From the NCBI GenBank assembly GCA_032622095.1, contig CP136062.1, forward strand, positions 225,756,578-225,820,577: a DNA stretch of 64,000 nucleotides, read 5' to 3'. This DNA comes from Siphonodentalium dalli. Taxonomy: Eukaryota > Mollusca > Scaphopoda > Gadilida > Siphonodentaliidae. Positions 29,161 through 38,008 of the stretch are shown here, in pieces; positions within the stretch are counted from its first letter, which is position 1, and every line of letters begins with the position of its first letter. Both the position numbers and the translations under genes were made by a program. The notes under the pieces were generated by a model that was not told the origin of the DNA, did not search any database, and was given only the letters and a program-made list of their open reading frames with translations.

Positions 29161-32100
29161 TCAGAAATCACGCGGGCTACCGTGTTGTAAAGCTGACATT
29201 TCGCGAGTAATCATATCTCTGTGTGCTCTAATTGATTTGTCCATTTCGCTTTTATAAACGCGAGACGCTTGTTTCATATCTCTATCTGAGGTGGAGTCCC
29301 GGCTTAATTTTTTAGCACGAGAAGCTCTCCGATAAGACTGTCGTGCAATTCGGCACGCTTCATTGAACCATGGTTTATTTTTACCATTTCTACGGTTATT
29401 CGACTGCCTAATTGTCCGTTCAGTGTGTACACCTAAAGTATTTTCTGCCGTTGTTGTCATGACTTTGCTTATGGAGGTGACAATCATATTAATTGCTTCG
29501 GGGCACAACTCGTTCGGCTTGAGTGAATTCAATAAGTGGTGTATGCTGGAAATGGCATTATAATCAATATTTTCAACAAATTCTGGTCGTTTAGAAGGGT
29601 CCCACTTTTTTACGCGGTTCGTTTTGCTGGCAGACGTCGTGTCATTGTCAGTGGGCCACTTACGTGCATATTCAGAATTGAGCGTTGTTACGAGACCGCA
29701 ATGTATATCTGATGCCAATGGGCTAAATTGGAGTACTTGGAAGTCCAATATAGCTGGTAGAGCTGTCGCTAAAGATAATGTATAATCAATTACGGTCTTA
29801 TTTTGACTGGTGAATGCGCCAACGTTTTTGTCTTTACCAGCCCTTCCGTTCAAAATAACAAAACCGTGATGTTGACATAAGTTCAAGAGTGAGATTCCAT
29901 ATTGGTTTCTGTTGTGGTCCTGGTTCTGTCTGGCTATAGGCATATTAGTCATGTGTAAATATATCAATTGTTCTGAAAGTATTTCGTGAAATATATCCGA
30001 TTCGAACATGTCGTTGTCGGTACCATAATTACTAATATCAGTTTCAAGCGATGTACGTGCGTTGAAATCGCCAGTGATGAATATCTTATCTGTGCGGTTC
30101 GCTAAATTTAAGAACTCACTTTCTACTTCTGTAAATGCGTCTTTCGATGCGTAGTTACTACTTTCAGGTGGTATATATACTGCACCTATTATTACATGGA
30201 ATTTACATGAATTTTCTGACCTTTTAATCTCAATCCAATGTACAAACTTGGACGGCGTTTCAATGATTTTCGAAAATCTACAAAGTTCGTCTTTGATGCC
30301 AATGGCTATTCCACCTGACCGTATTCGCGAAAGTTTTTGTCTATTTTTCATAAAAAAGGTATACCCCTTTAAATACAGTTTGTCACAGTCATCGGTTTTT
30401 GTTTCCGATAGACATAAGACATGGTATTTAGAACAAAACTCCTGGAAATCCGGATATTCAAGTCTTTTTCGAAGACCACACACATTTAAGGACAAGATTT
30501 CGAAATTTCCTTCGTTCTTTTCGGAATTGAGGTCTTGTTCGAATGGATATATCTCAGCTACATCAAGATAATTATTTTTACACAAACATGGCGTATCTGT
30601 AATATTAATGTCATCACAATAGTTTTCGTGCAAATATTCATTCATACAATCAATAGTATCGCCCTGATCATAATCAAGTGAGTCATTGTTATGTGATAAA
30701 GAACATTTATTTTCATTGGTGTTATCTACTAATTCTCGTGCGTCTTTTAAAATATCTGATAGGGGTTTAGTCTCTAGCGTTATAATGTGGTCTTTTTTAA
30801 CTACACCACGACGCTCACAGTCCGCTGTGATATGCTCCAAATTGTCATCAAGCGGAGTTAATTGATAGAGATCGGTGTTAGATGTTGTCCCGTAATTCAT
30901 TATTCTATCATGAATATTACAGTACTCATAATCAGTTTCTGACTGCCAATCGCATTCCGATTGATCAAGTGAACAGTCTACCGTGGGTGTGTCTCTGTCA
31001 CTGGGCCATACAGCTTGGGGCACGTGATCAAAACAGTCTACCATGCTTTGTTCATTATGACGCTCGCCCATGCGTTGTTCACAACTACGGTCATAATTAA
31101 AGTGGGATTCGGTAATGCATGTAGTCATGTTCAGGAGATCCGCATATACATTGTCCCTTATGTTCTCAATCGGAACGTCATTAGGAACAAATACACTTTC
31201 TCGAACCTTTCTGCGGACATCCGATAAATCAGTAGATGCATGTGACATAGTAGCAAACTTGTATAACGTACTTGAATCAGTTACAAGATCTGGCGCCAAG
31301 CTATTACTATATGGGTACTGTACTGTACCATTATGTTCGTAAGATGCGATGTCATTACACACGCTAGGATAGGATGAGTTATCATTGTAATTATCAAAAA
31401 CAGCATTTGAACTCACTGTGTGACAAGCACTATCAGTTGTATTGAGTGACAATGACATTGATGCATTTACATGCCCATTGTCAATTAACAATTTGCCGTT
31501 AACTTTATCGGTGTCGCTTTTTGTACAATTTTGTAATTGTAACTTATATGTGTCATGTAAGCTTAACTGAGTGCCGGTGTCCAGCAAATGAGAATCTGAA
31601 TAACGTATTACAGTATCTGTGGCTTTTGGCGCTTTGATACAAACTTCGCCCCTAATGACATTCACATTTACTTGTTTGCTACTACTGTACGTACATTTAC
31701 GCTCAACATCATCATTTTCAACACAACATATATCAGCCAGCTCAATATTGTTACATATACATGTTTCTAAATTAACATTATTTGAAGACATTTCACAAAC
31801 ATTGCCATACATTATCTCCCGTGTTTCTCTCAAAATGTCGTAGGTGCTTAATAAGGGCGATTCAGGTTCGGTAGATTGAGAATAGTCAGAAACATAGGCA
31901 TGAACAATTGGTGCGGACAACTCACTATCGCGATCGCGATATGCGTCTACTTTGCTTGTCTCAGTCGCCTGACGTTTTGTGAGCGATACTCCTACTCCGA
32001 CCATGTGAAATCTCGATCCATTGACAAAACCATTATTTGCAGTTCGGGTATTCAACTGGTCACCGTTACTAGCGCGACATGTCGAGTTCGGACTGACAGC

Positions 32101-32580
32101 GTGATTGCTATTGAGCACGTGATTTCTGTGTACCTGGCCTTCGTTACAACGGGTTGCGGTTGATTGGCTACAGTAACACGGGCAATCATTACGATTCAGC
32201 GGACTCAATGGATTACTAGAAGTCAACATTACATTGAGCGATATTGGTACGGTCGCGTGATGTCTGTCTGGCTCGCCGTCAAAACAATGGTTTTCGGGTT
32301 GTTTTGGATTGACCGGCGCACGTGATATGTCATGAGCTAACGGTACACTGAGCGAAACTGGTGCGGTCAAGTGATGTTTGTCTAGCTCGCCGTCATAACA
32401 ATGGTTTTCGGTTTGTTTTGAATTGACCGATGTACTTGATATTTGCTCGCACACTTGGGGAGATTGCACGGCAATGTTTGCAGAGTTACATGTATAACGT
32501 GTATATCCGAAGACATTAATGTTCTCATATCTAGTGACAATATCTTGAGAACTGATATTATTACACAATTGATTAACAGT
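29161..32580 (-). CDS. LINE endonuclease region with long N-terminal extension
   Basis: An open stretch of about 1139 codons lies between two UGA codons in the same frame. Counting from the TTG at 32568, the endonuclease/exonuclease/phosphatase domain starts near residue 688 (LSLNVCGLRKR) and shows LCLSETKTD, ITGDFNAR (about 832), VIDYTLS and SDIH near 950; these are the metal-binding and catalytic signatures that nick target DNA. The ~690 residues before it are rich in N, S, T, C and D, match nothing I know, and include a tandem repeat (KQTENHCYDGELDKHH, then KQPENHCFDGEPDRHH). The first internal ATG is near codon 116, so initiation is unclear. It ends at UGA, where related LINEs usually have a tryptophan (DFW). 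Confidence 0.88.
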   Translation of the reverse strand, partial: TVNQLCNNISSQDIVTRYENINVFGYTRYTCNSANIAVQSPQVCEQISSTSVNSKQTENHCYDGELDKHHLTAPVSLSVPLAHDISRAPVNPKQPENHCFDGEPDRHHATVPISLNVMLTSSNPLSPLNRNDCPCYCSQSTATRCNEGQVHRNHVLNSNHAVSPNSTCRASNGDQLNTRTANNGFVNGSRFHMVGVGVSLTKRQATETSKVDAYRDRDSELSAPIVHAYVSDYSQSTEPESPLLSTYDILRETREIMYGNVCEMSSNNVNLETCICNNIELADICCVENDDVERKCTYSSSKQVNVNVIRGEVCIKAPKATDTVIRYSDSHLLDTGTQLSLHDTYKLQLQNCTKSDTDKVNGKLLIDNGHVNASMSLSLNTTDSACHTVSSNAVFDNYNDNSSYPSVCNDIASYEHNGTVQYPYSNSLAPDLVTDSSTLYKFATMSHASTDLSDVRRKVRESVFVPNDVPIENIRDNVYADLLNMTTCITESHFNYDRSCEQRMGERHNEQSMVDCFDHVPQAVWPSDRDTPTVDCSLDQSECDWQSETDYEYCNIHDRIMNYGTTSNTDLYQLTPLDDNLEHITADCERRGVVKKDHIITLETKPLSDILKDARELVDNTNENKCSLSHNNDSLDYDQGDTIDCMNEYLHENYCDDINITDTPCLCKNNYLDVAEIYPFEQDLNSEKNEGNFEILSLNVCGLRKRLEYPDFQEFCSKYHVLCLSETKTDDCDKLYLKGYTFFMKNRQKLSRIRSGGIAIGIKDELCRFSKIIETPSKFVHWIEIKRSENSCKFHVIIGAVYIPPESSNYASKDAFTEVESEFLNLANRTDKIFITGDFNARTSLETDISNYGTDNDMFESDIFHEILSEQLIYLHMTNMPIARQNQDHNRNQYGISLLNLCQHHGFVILNGRAGKDKNVGAFTSQNKTVIDYTLSLATALPAILDFQVLQFSPLASDIHCGLVTTLNSEYARKWPTDNDTTSASKTNRVKKWDPSKRPEFVENIDYNAISSIHHLLNSLKPNELCPEAINMIVTSISKVMTTTAENTLGVHTERTIRQSNNRRNGKNKPWFNEACRIARQSYRRASRAKKLSRDSTSDRDMKQASRVYKSEMDKSIRAHRDMITREMSALQHGSPRDF

Positions 32581-33470
32581 TCATGTATTGACTTTCGGCA
32601 TTTTTGGTCCGTCATTGGTGGGCGTGGTACTGTCTCTGGCACGCTTCACTCTGGTATCATCGGTGCATGTGTATTCAGATGCACCAACTAAATACGATAC
32701 TAGTCTTGCTCTGCCATCCTCATTGAAGTGCAGTCCCGAATGGTCCTTCGCGTTATAAAGCGATTTCACTCCATTGCCATCTTTGGAACGGAACATTGCA
32801 TTATCAATGTACTTCAAATAGAATTTCCGCTTACACAGCCTCTCAGTATATTTGTTCACTCGAAGAGCAATCGAATTGTGATCTCTCATCTTAGCACCCA
32901 AGCCTTTCCTAGGTGGAATGCTGCACAAATTAACTGTGGCAAACGGAAACGCCTCGTGTACAGCAGAGGCACCATCACTGACGTCCATTTCAATCAGTTC
33001 CAGATCCGAATGGTTCTCCACTATATCGTTGGTGCCGAGGTGAACTGTTACCTTTTTAACCTCAAATCGGTCGACGCCTGACTTTGCACTGTTGATTAGT
33101 TTCTCCACTTCGGAATATTTAGCCCCTGAATATTGAAACACTTTGATGTCATCCCTGCCCAATTTTAAACCACCGCAATTGCTCGCCCCGAGGACGATGG
33201 CTTTCACTGAACTCTGTTCATCCTCTTTATTTCCATCTACAACTTTCCTGAAATCACCACATTCCATTTCGAGATTTTCATTGGTTTCGTCTGCATCACA
33301 CTTTGTTTCAGTACTACCGTTTATTTCAGCATCATCATTTGTTTCGGCATTAACAACATCATCATCATCGACACCTGTGTTTGCATCATGTGTCTCACTT
33401 CCTCCAGCTTTACCAAAAACATCATCACTTTGGGTTGAATCGCGTGTCACCTCACAGAAATCAATCAGAT
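32581..33470 (-). CDS. LINE ORF1, C-terminal half: SGNH esterase-like domain
   Basis: This is the 3' half of ORF1, cut off from its 5' half by the LTR element. After an acidic, Thr/Asp-rich linker the protein shows esterase blocks: VLGASNCGG (nucleophile Ser region), VTVHLGTNDI (block III, G-x-N-D) and DHSGLHFNEDG (the Asp/His pair of block V). SGNH esterase domains are known in ORF1 of CR1-like LINEs, where they are thought to help the ORF1 particle interact with membranes or lipids. It has no native start; its frame is the same as that of 40677-41634 once the insertion and one target copy are discounted. It ends in UGA, in frame with the endonuclease region. Confidence 0.85.
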
Positions 33471-33475
33471 TAGCT
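33471..33475. repeat. Target site duplication, left copy (TAGCT)
   Basis: TAGCT abuts the 3' LTR here and is repeated at 40677-40681 beside the other LTR. Removing the element plus one copy keeps the LINE ORF1 frame, which supports 5 bp as the true duplication length. Confidence 0.85.
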
Positions 33476-33687
33476 AAAGCAAAACAGGACTATACATTGT
33501 CTATTCAACATGGTTTATTATGCACAAGTCATGGTAAAGTCATATTATACAAGATGTCAGCCAAATAGGTCTTGTTCGGTCGGGATTCAGTTCTGTTCTG
33601 TTCTTCTCGATAGCTGGGAGTGACGTCACATCCTCGGGTGCACTCGTACCGGATAACCGGTACTCTTCGGGACCTAAAACCGCTACA
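33476..33687 (-). repeat. 3' LTR (212 bp)
   Basis: Identical to 40465-40676. On the minus strand it runs from TGTAGCGG to GCTTT. It contains a CRE-type palindrome TGACGTCA, a TATA-like TTGTATAATATG and an AATAAA in GCATAATAAACC that could serve as the poly(A) signal. Confidence 0.93.
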
Positions 33688-34198
33688 TTCCCCCAAGCTT
33701 TGAAAAGAAGGCCCTGTTGGAGGGGGTTGAAGAATTCGTCCATCCATCGTCATTAGTCAGTCCAAGTTCCAACAAGACTTCTGTTACGTCATAGGCCTCC
33801 GTGGGCTCGGTTGCAGAGTCTTGTAGTCGACGCATTGGATCCTGAACATCGGATGACTGACGAACACTTGTAACTTGGTCGAGGAAGGCACCGTCATATG
33901 GATGGCTGGCAGAGTAGAATTTCTCAGCATCTCGTATCATCCAACTACCATTTTCTGTCATATCTGGTAATGTCTTCGCCATTGTATCGGTCAAATGATT
34001 GTCTGGCCCGCTTGTTGACACCGCCCAATGTCTTGGCTCCATTGGGTGACCAGTTAAGTTCTTGATCCGGAACGCATGTCGTAGGTACAGTAAGTTCCTT
34101 CTGTTGAACCGTATAGAGGTGGTCTGCACTATGTATAATCTGGCCAGTGGTGAATAGCTGCTGACATTCACTTCTTGGTCCACTCGACCGATAACCAT
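33683..34198 (-). CDS. Integrase C-terminal remnant (171 aa)
   Basis: An ATG-started frame of 171 codons whose stop lies in the first bases of the 3' LTR. Residues about 15-42 (SPLARLYIVQTTSIRFNRRN and what follows) look like the short beta-strand stretch at the C-terminus of Ty3/Gypsy integrases, usually written as SYxVxTxxGxxxRRNRxHL. The rest is polar and unrecognised and ends SKLGGM at the polypurine tract. The catalytic DDE core is absent. I read it as what is left of pol after its replacement or deletion. Whether it is translated is unknown, since it lies 390 bp beyond the stop of the large ORF. Confidence 0.5.
   Translation of the reverse strand: MVIGRVDQEVNVSSYSPLARLYIVQTTSIRFNRRNLLYLRHAFRIKNLTGHPMEPRHWAVSTSGPDNHLTDTMAKTLPDMTENGSWMIRDAEKFYSASHPYDGAFLDQVTSVRQSSDVQDPMRRLQDSATEPTEAYDVTEVLLELGLTNDDGWTNSSTPSNRAFFSKLGGM
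33688..33694 (-). promoter_or_regulatory. Polypurine tract
   Basis: GGGGGAA on the minus strand lies directly before the TG of the 3' LTR, the expected place of the plus-strand primer of an LTR retroelement. Confidence 0.7.
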
Positions 34199-34588
34199 TG
34201 ACTGGGTTCTGCGTGTTATGCTTCGTGGAATATGTACATCAATGCAGAGTGAAAGAGAAACCGGGGCCCGGCATTCTCAGTACAACATACAAATGGTGGT
34301 TCAATGTCGGTGTAGTATATCAGCTGGCCCGATATCCATTACCGACAACGCAACCACAATGTTGGATTCACTCATTGCTGCATTAACTGTGAACATCATT
34401 TAAACGTTGCGAACAAGCATATGATTACGTTCAGTGAGTCATGGAGGTACATTTCCATACTGGAACCCGCATCATTCTGGCGACAAGTAATGGTCTTAAT
34501 AGTTTGCCATGGGGTCTGATGATACTCTGACCATGGCTGTGGATCTCTTCATTGTAGTTAGTAATAGCGATCCACGTCTGATTCGGAC
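34199..34588 (-). other. Spacer between the orphan ORF and the integrase remnant
   Basis: No convincing gene. An ATG at 34616 overlaps the end of the large ORF and opens a 61-codon frame to 34431, with no recognised similarity. It may be non-coding or decayed pol sequence. Confidence 0.4.
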
Positions 34589-37500
34589 TCACTTGCCACC
34601 AGGATCCCAAGGCCATTGATCTGGAGAGCCTGTTTTATTTCGGAGCCAGGTATGTTTCATTGGATTCTGGCTCTGGTTCTCCCTATATGTTGGTTCGGCA
34701 CTTACAGGTATGAAACCTGAACTTGGTTTGCAGATCCAGGTCGACCTGCTTTCCGAACTGCTCCTAAGTTGAGGCAATTCTGTACCAAAATTTCCATTGC
34801 TGCCAGGCCTCAACTGAACATCTTTCTTCACCCTATTGCTGTCATGGTGCTCATCACGTGGTGGGTGGTGATTCTGGTACGGCTTCTCAGATTGACCATG
34901 TGATATTGGCAGTGCACAGCGACTTTCTTCCGGACTGTCATTACATAACTTATGGTTCGGCTGGTCATGATCATATAGTATTGGTGACAACACATCATTT
35001 GTGGTTACGAGAGGCTCCATATACTGCTCAGGTGATCCATTGTCGAAGAGCATCGCCTTGTTCATATGACCCACATTTTCATCAGAGTCGAAGGAAACTG
35101 GTCTTAGAACTGTTAATACAGCATCTGAGACATTAGCGGGCGACTCCAGAACTGTTTGGACAGCGTCTGAGATGTTAGTGGATGCCGAATCATCATCATA
35201 GGAGCCTGATGTGATTGAATACATGGTCGAGTCAAAGCCAATTTTCTCGAATTCAAGGAAGGATGTATCGCCATCGGATGTCAAAGACTCAAACTGTGTG
35301 AGAAGAGGGATCTGGGCGTCTCTCAGATCGCCTCTGTCTCCACCTGACCATCCTTGCTGCTGAAGCAGAACTGCATCCTCTTCATAATCTATTGAATTCA
35401 GCTCCAGAGAAACGCTATCGTCCCATTCTAGATTGATATCATAGATCGGCGACTCTTCATCTTGTATGTAGCTTGTGTTGGCATCGTGGTTGATATATGT
35501 CTCATCCGGCAATAGTGGTTTATGCTGAACTGCATTTCCTGAATAGAATGCATACTCCTCTGGTGTCAGAAGTTGCATGTCTTCTATTTCAGACTGTACG
35601 TTCAGCAGTTTGTCGGACAAGGTTGTCAGTTCCTGTACCAGTGTCCCTGGTTGTTCATCACTGATAAATGGCCCAGACGCAGAATCATTTACCTCCAATG
35701 ATAAAGCGGGTGTCGGCATAATAGGAAGACTCGTGGTTGTTGGAGCTTCAGTCTTCAACTCAGAGCTGGAAAACATCAAAGTTGTTGGACCAAGAGACTC
35801 GGATCTGGATGTAAACGTTTCTGGCAATGGCGTTATTGGGACCTCAAAATCTCGGAAATCGAGACGGGGAGTATCTTTCTGCACCAAAGAAATCTTGCGA
35901 AACGATTCTTCTAAAGATGATAATCGAACCTCAAAATCTCGGAAATCAAGACGGGGAGGATCTTTCTGCATTGAAGAAGTTTGTCGGGAATCTCTGTCGA
36001 CAGGGAGCTGTGTGACTGTATTGTTGTCAGCTACTTCTTCCCCAACTAATTCAATTGGGCTGCCCTCTACTCTCTTATTTCCATGTGCCGACTTGATGGC
36101 TATTGTTGACGGCCGATTGTTCAGGACTGCCGTTTTGGATGCCATCTTTTCTGATAATTTGCATCGTGGCAACTTCTTGACAAGTAAGCCAGATTGTTTG
36201 GATGCTGGCTGGTTGTAGGCCACTTGCCCTGCCATAGTGTCTTCTGATGTGTTGACCGTTTGATTAGAATGGCGGTATGCAGGAACACTGTCGGTCTCTA
36301 TGGAACTCGTCCATAATGGTTGGTCATGTGCGGCCATTCTGGATGCCATCTTCGTTTTCTCATCTCTGGCTCGCACCAGGTGAACATCCAGGATATTCGC
36401 AGGGATAATCACATCTGCTTCTTCATCAGAATGTAACTCTTCGTCGCTTACCATTTTAGCAAAAGACGATGATACTTTGACCTCAAGATCTGGGTAGTCA
36501 AGACGGGGAGGATCTATCTGCATTGAAGACTTGGACGACATTTCTTCTGAGGGCGATACTGGCACATCATAATCTCGGAAATCGAGACGGGGATGATTTC
36601 TCTGTATCGAAGACTTGGGAGACATCTCTTCTGAGGGCGATACTGGAACCTCAATGTCTCGAGAATCAAGACGGGGAGGATCTCTCTGCGCCGAAGAAGT
36701 TTGTGAGTCGTTATTGTTGTCCGCCATCTCTTCCCTATCTAAATCAATTGGACTGCCCCTGGCCCTTTTCCTCATGGTAGAATCATCATCTTCCCCTTTA
36801 GTATAATTCCTGTATATTTCCTGGAACTTCTCTTGGACTAGACGGACCACGGAATGGGTCTGTCGCCATTCTTCTTGTGCCTTATCTCCACTTTGACGCA
36901 ATCGCCATAGCTTGGTCTTAGCTCCAAAGAAATTCATCGGCTTATCATGTTTACGCAGATTTTTTAAGAAGTACATCATCTCAATATTAGCTAGGTAATA
37001 TTGTACCAGAATAGTTCTCATCTCCGATTCTAGTTCTTTTAGAAAGCAAACTACCTTGTATAGCACTGGATTAGCGATATTTTGGGCATGTTTATACTCA
37101 TCCACAAAGTCCCGCACCTCCTTCCGAAGACAGTCTAACTCTTGCGCCTCTTCTTGAAAACCCGTGCTCTGATCTCCAAACTGGATGTCCAATATCTCTT
37201 GGGCCATTTCATGTCTCCATTCTTTATTCTTTCGCTCACGTCTTGGTCTGTTGTTCGATTCTCTCTTGCCAATGGGTTTCAATGAGGGTGATTCGATGGG
37301 CTTATCACAATAACACAATAACTTGTAGTAGACAAACCGTATTTTGGAATTTATGTCCCTCCACTCTTGTTGTTTCTTATTCCTTAATTGAAGATTTTGC
37401 TTGACTTTGTTCCTTTTGTTCTTGGCTAAGTCCTGGTAACCCATCCGTTGGTCAAATTTGTTTCTAACCTCCCAGAAAATGGTATCAATCTCATTGGCGG

Positions 37501-38008
37501 CTTCGCAAATTCCCGTGAAAGCTTTTGACCTCTCGCGCCGTAGTTTTAGCATGGTGGATTCTACGTTAATTCCACACAAGCCCCTATCAACATAGTCTTG
37601 AATTAACGTCAGCGCTTCGATTGCAAGACTGTCTGAATCTTGTACCTCTTCTATAAAACGCTTATTCTCATCTCCATACACAGTTGTTATTGGTATCTTC
37701 ACGGTTTTGTCGTCTCCCTGTAGCGTCTTTTTGCCATGAGGCTGTTCAAGTCCAGGTGACACTGGCATGTGCACAGCATTGGTCTTGGGCTGTTGACGAC
37801 ACCCAGCCGAATACTCCGGACTATACCGGGGGTTGATGGGATATGGCACACCTGGTGAACAATAACCTGGGGGTCGAGCTGGCCATGAGCTAGACTCGGC
37901 TGATGAGCTACATAAGCTAGACGATGAGCTCCATGAATATGGATGTGGGTTAACGCCATACATGGGAGTTTGGCCTGGTAGGTTGTGACCTTGATTAGCA
38001 CTGGACAT
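34589..38008 (-). CDS. Orphan protein of 1139 aa carried by the LTR element
   Basis: An intact 1139-codon ORF I do not recognise. Start chosen at the ATG at 38008 (A at -3); the frame is open 16 codons further but without an upstream ATG. Residues 1-90 are Ser/Pro/Tyr-rich. Residues 112-234 and 278-400 look like two copies of one helical module: both open GD....F.EE.Q..D.L..E and close with a QxEWR motif. Between and after them are basic patches (RPRRERKNKEWR, about 254-265; MRKRARGSP, 412-420) that could be nuclear signals. Residues 440-730 carry five copies of a PRLDxRDxEV motif, and a GSPI(D/E)L..EE.ADNN block occurs at 418-432 and 649-663. The last 400 residues are acidic and low in complexity. 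No signal peptide, membrane helix, zinc knuckle, protease or polymerase motif is seen. It could be a captured host gene or a diverged structural protein. Confidence 0.8.
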   Translation of the reverse strand: MSSANQGHNLPGQTPMYGVNPHPYSWSSSSSLCSSSAESSSWPARPPGYCSPGVPYPINPRYSPEYSAGCRQQPKTNAVHMPVSPGLEQPHGKKTLQGDDKTVKIPITTVYGDENKRFIEEVQDSDSLAIEALTLIQDYVDRGLCGINVESTMLKLRRERSKAFTGICEAANEIDTIFWEVRNKFDQRMGYQDLAKNKRNKVKQNLQLRNKKQQEWRDINSKIRFVYYKLLCYCDKPIESPSLKPIGKRESNNRPRRERKNKEWRHEMAQEILDIQFGDQSTGFQEEAQELDCLRKEVRDFVDEYKHAQNIANPVLYKVVCFLKELESEMRTILVQYYLANIEMMYFLKNLRKHDKPMNFFGAKTKLWRLRQSGDKAQEEWRQTHSVVRLVQEKFQEIYRNYTKGEDDDSTMRKRARGSPIDLDREEMADNNNDSQTSSAQRDPPRLDSRDIEVPVSPSEEMSPKSSIQRNHPRLDFRDYDVPVSPSEEMSSKSSMQIDPPRLDYPDLEVKVSSSFAKMVSDEELHSDEEADVIIPANILDVHLVRARDEKTKMASRMAAHDQPLWTSSIETDSVPAYRHSNQTVNTSEDTMAGQVAYNQPASKQSGLLVKKLPRCKLSEKMASKTAVLNNRPSTIAIKSAHGNKRVEGSPIELVGEEVADNNTVTQLPVDRDSRQTSSMQKDPPRLDFRDFEVRLSSLEESFRKISLVQKDTPRLDFRDFEVPITPLPETFTSRSESLGPTTLMFSSSELKTEAPTTTSLPIMPTPALSLEVNDSASGPFISDEQPGTLVQELTTLSDKLLNVQSEIEDMQLLTPEEYAFYSGNAVQHKPLLPDETYINHDANTSYIQDEESPIYDINLEWDDSVSLELNSIDYEEDAVLLQQQGWSGGDRGDLRDAQIPLLTQFESLTSDGDTSFLEFEKIGFDSTMYSITSGSYDDDSASTNISDAVQTVLESPANVSDAVLTVLRPVSFDSDENVGHMNKAMLFDNGSPEQYMEPLVTTNDVLSPILYDHDQPNHKLCNDSPEESRCALPISHGQSEKPYQNHHPPRDEHHDSNRVKKDVQLRPGSNGNFGTELPQLRSSSESRSTWICKPSSGFIPVSAEPTYRENQSQNPMKHTWLRNKTGSPDQWPWDPGGK

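Noticed and set aside
33529-33753. Two overlapping minus-strand frames of 67-74 codons in the 3' LTR
   Set aside because: They cross the LTR border and are shadows of LTR sequence and the integrase remnant; no domain seen.
35577-36218. A 213-codon plus-strand frame
   Set aside because: It lies antisense within the 1139-codon ORF and mirrors its PRLD-type repeats; low complexity, no independent support.
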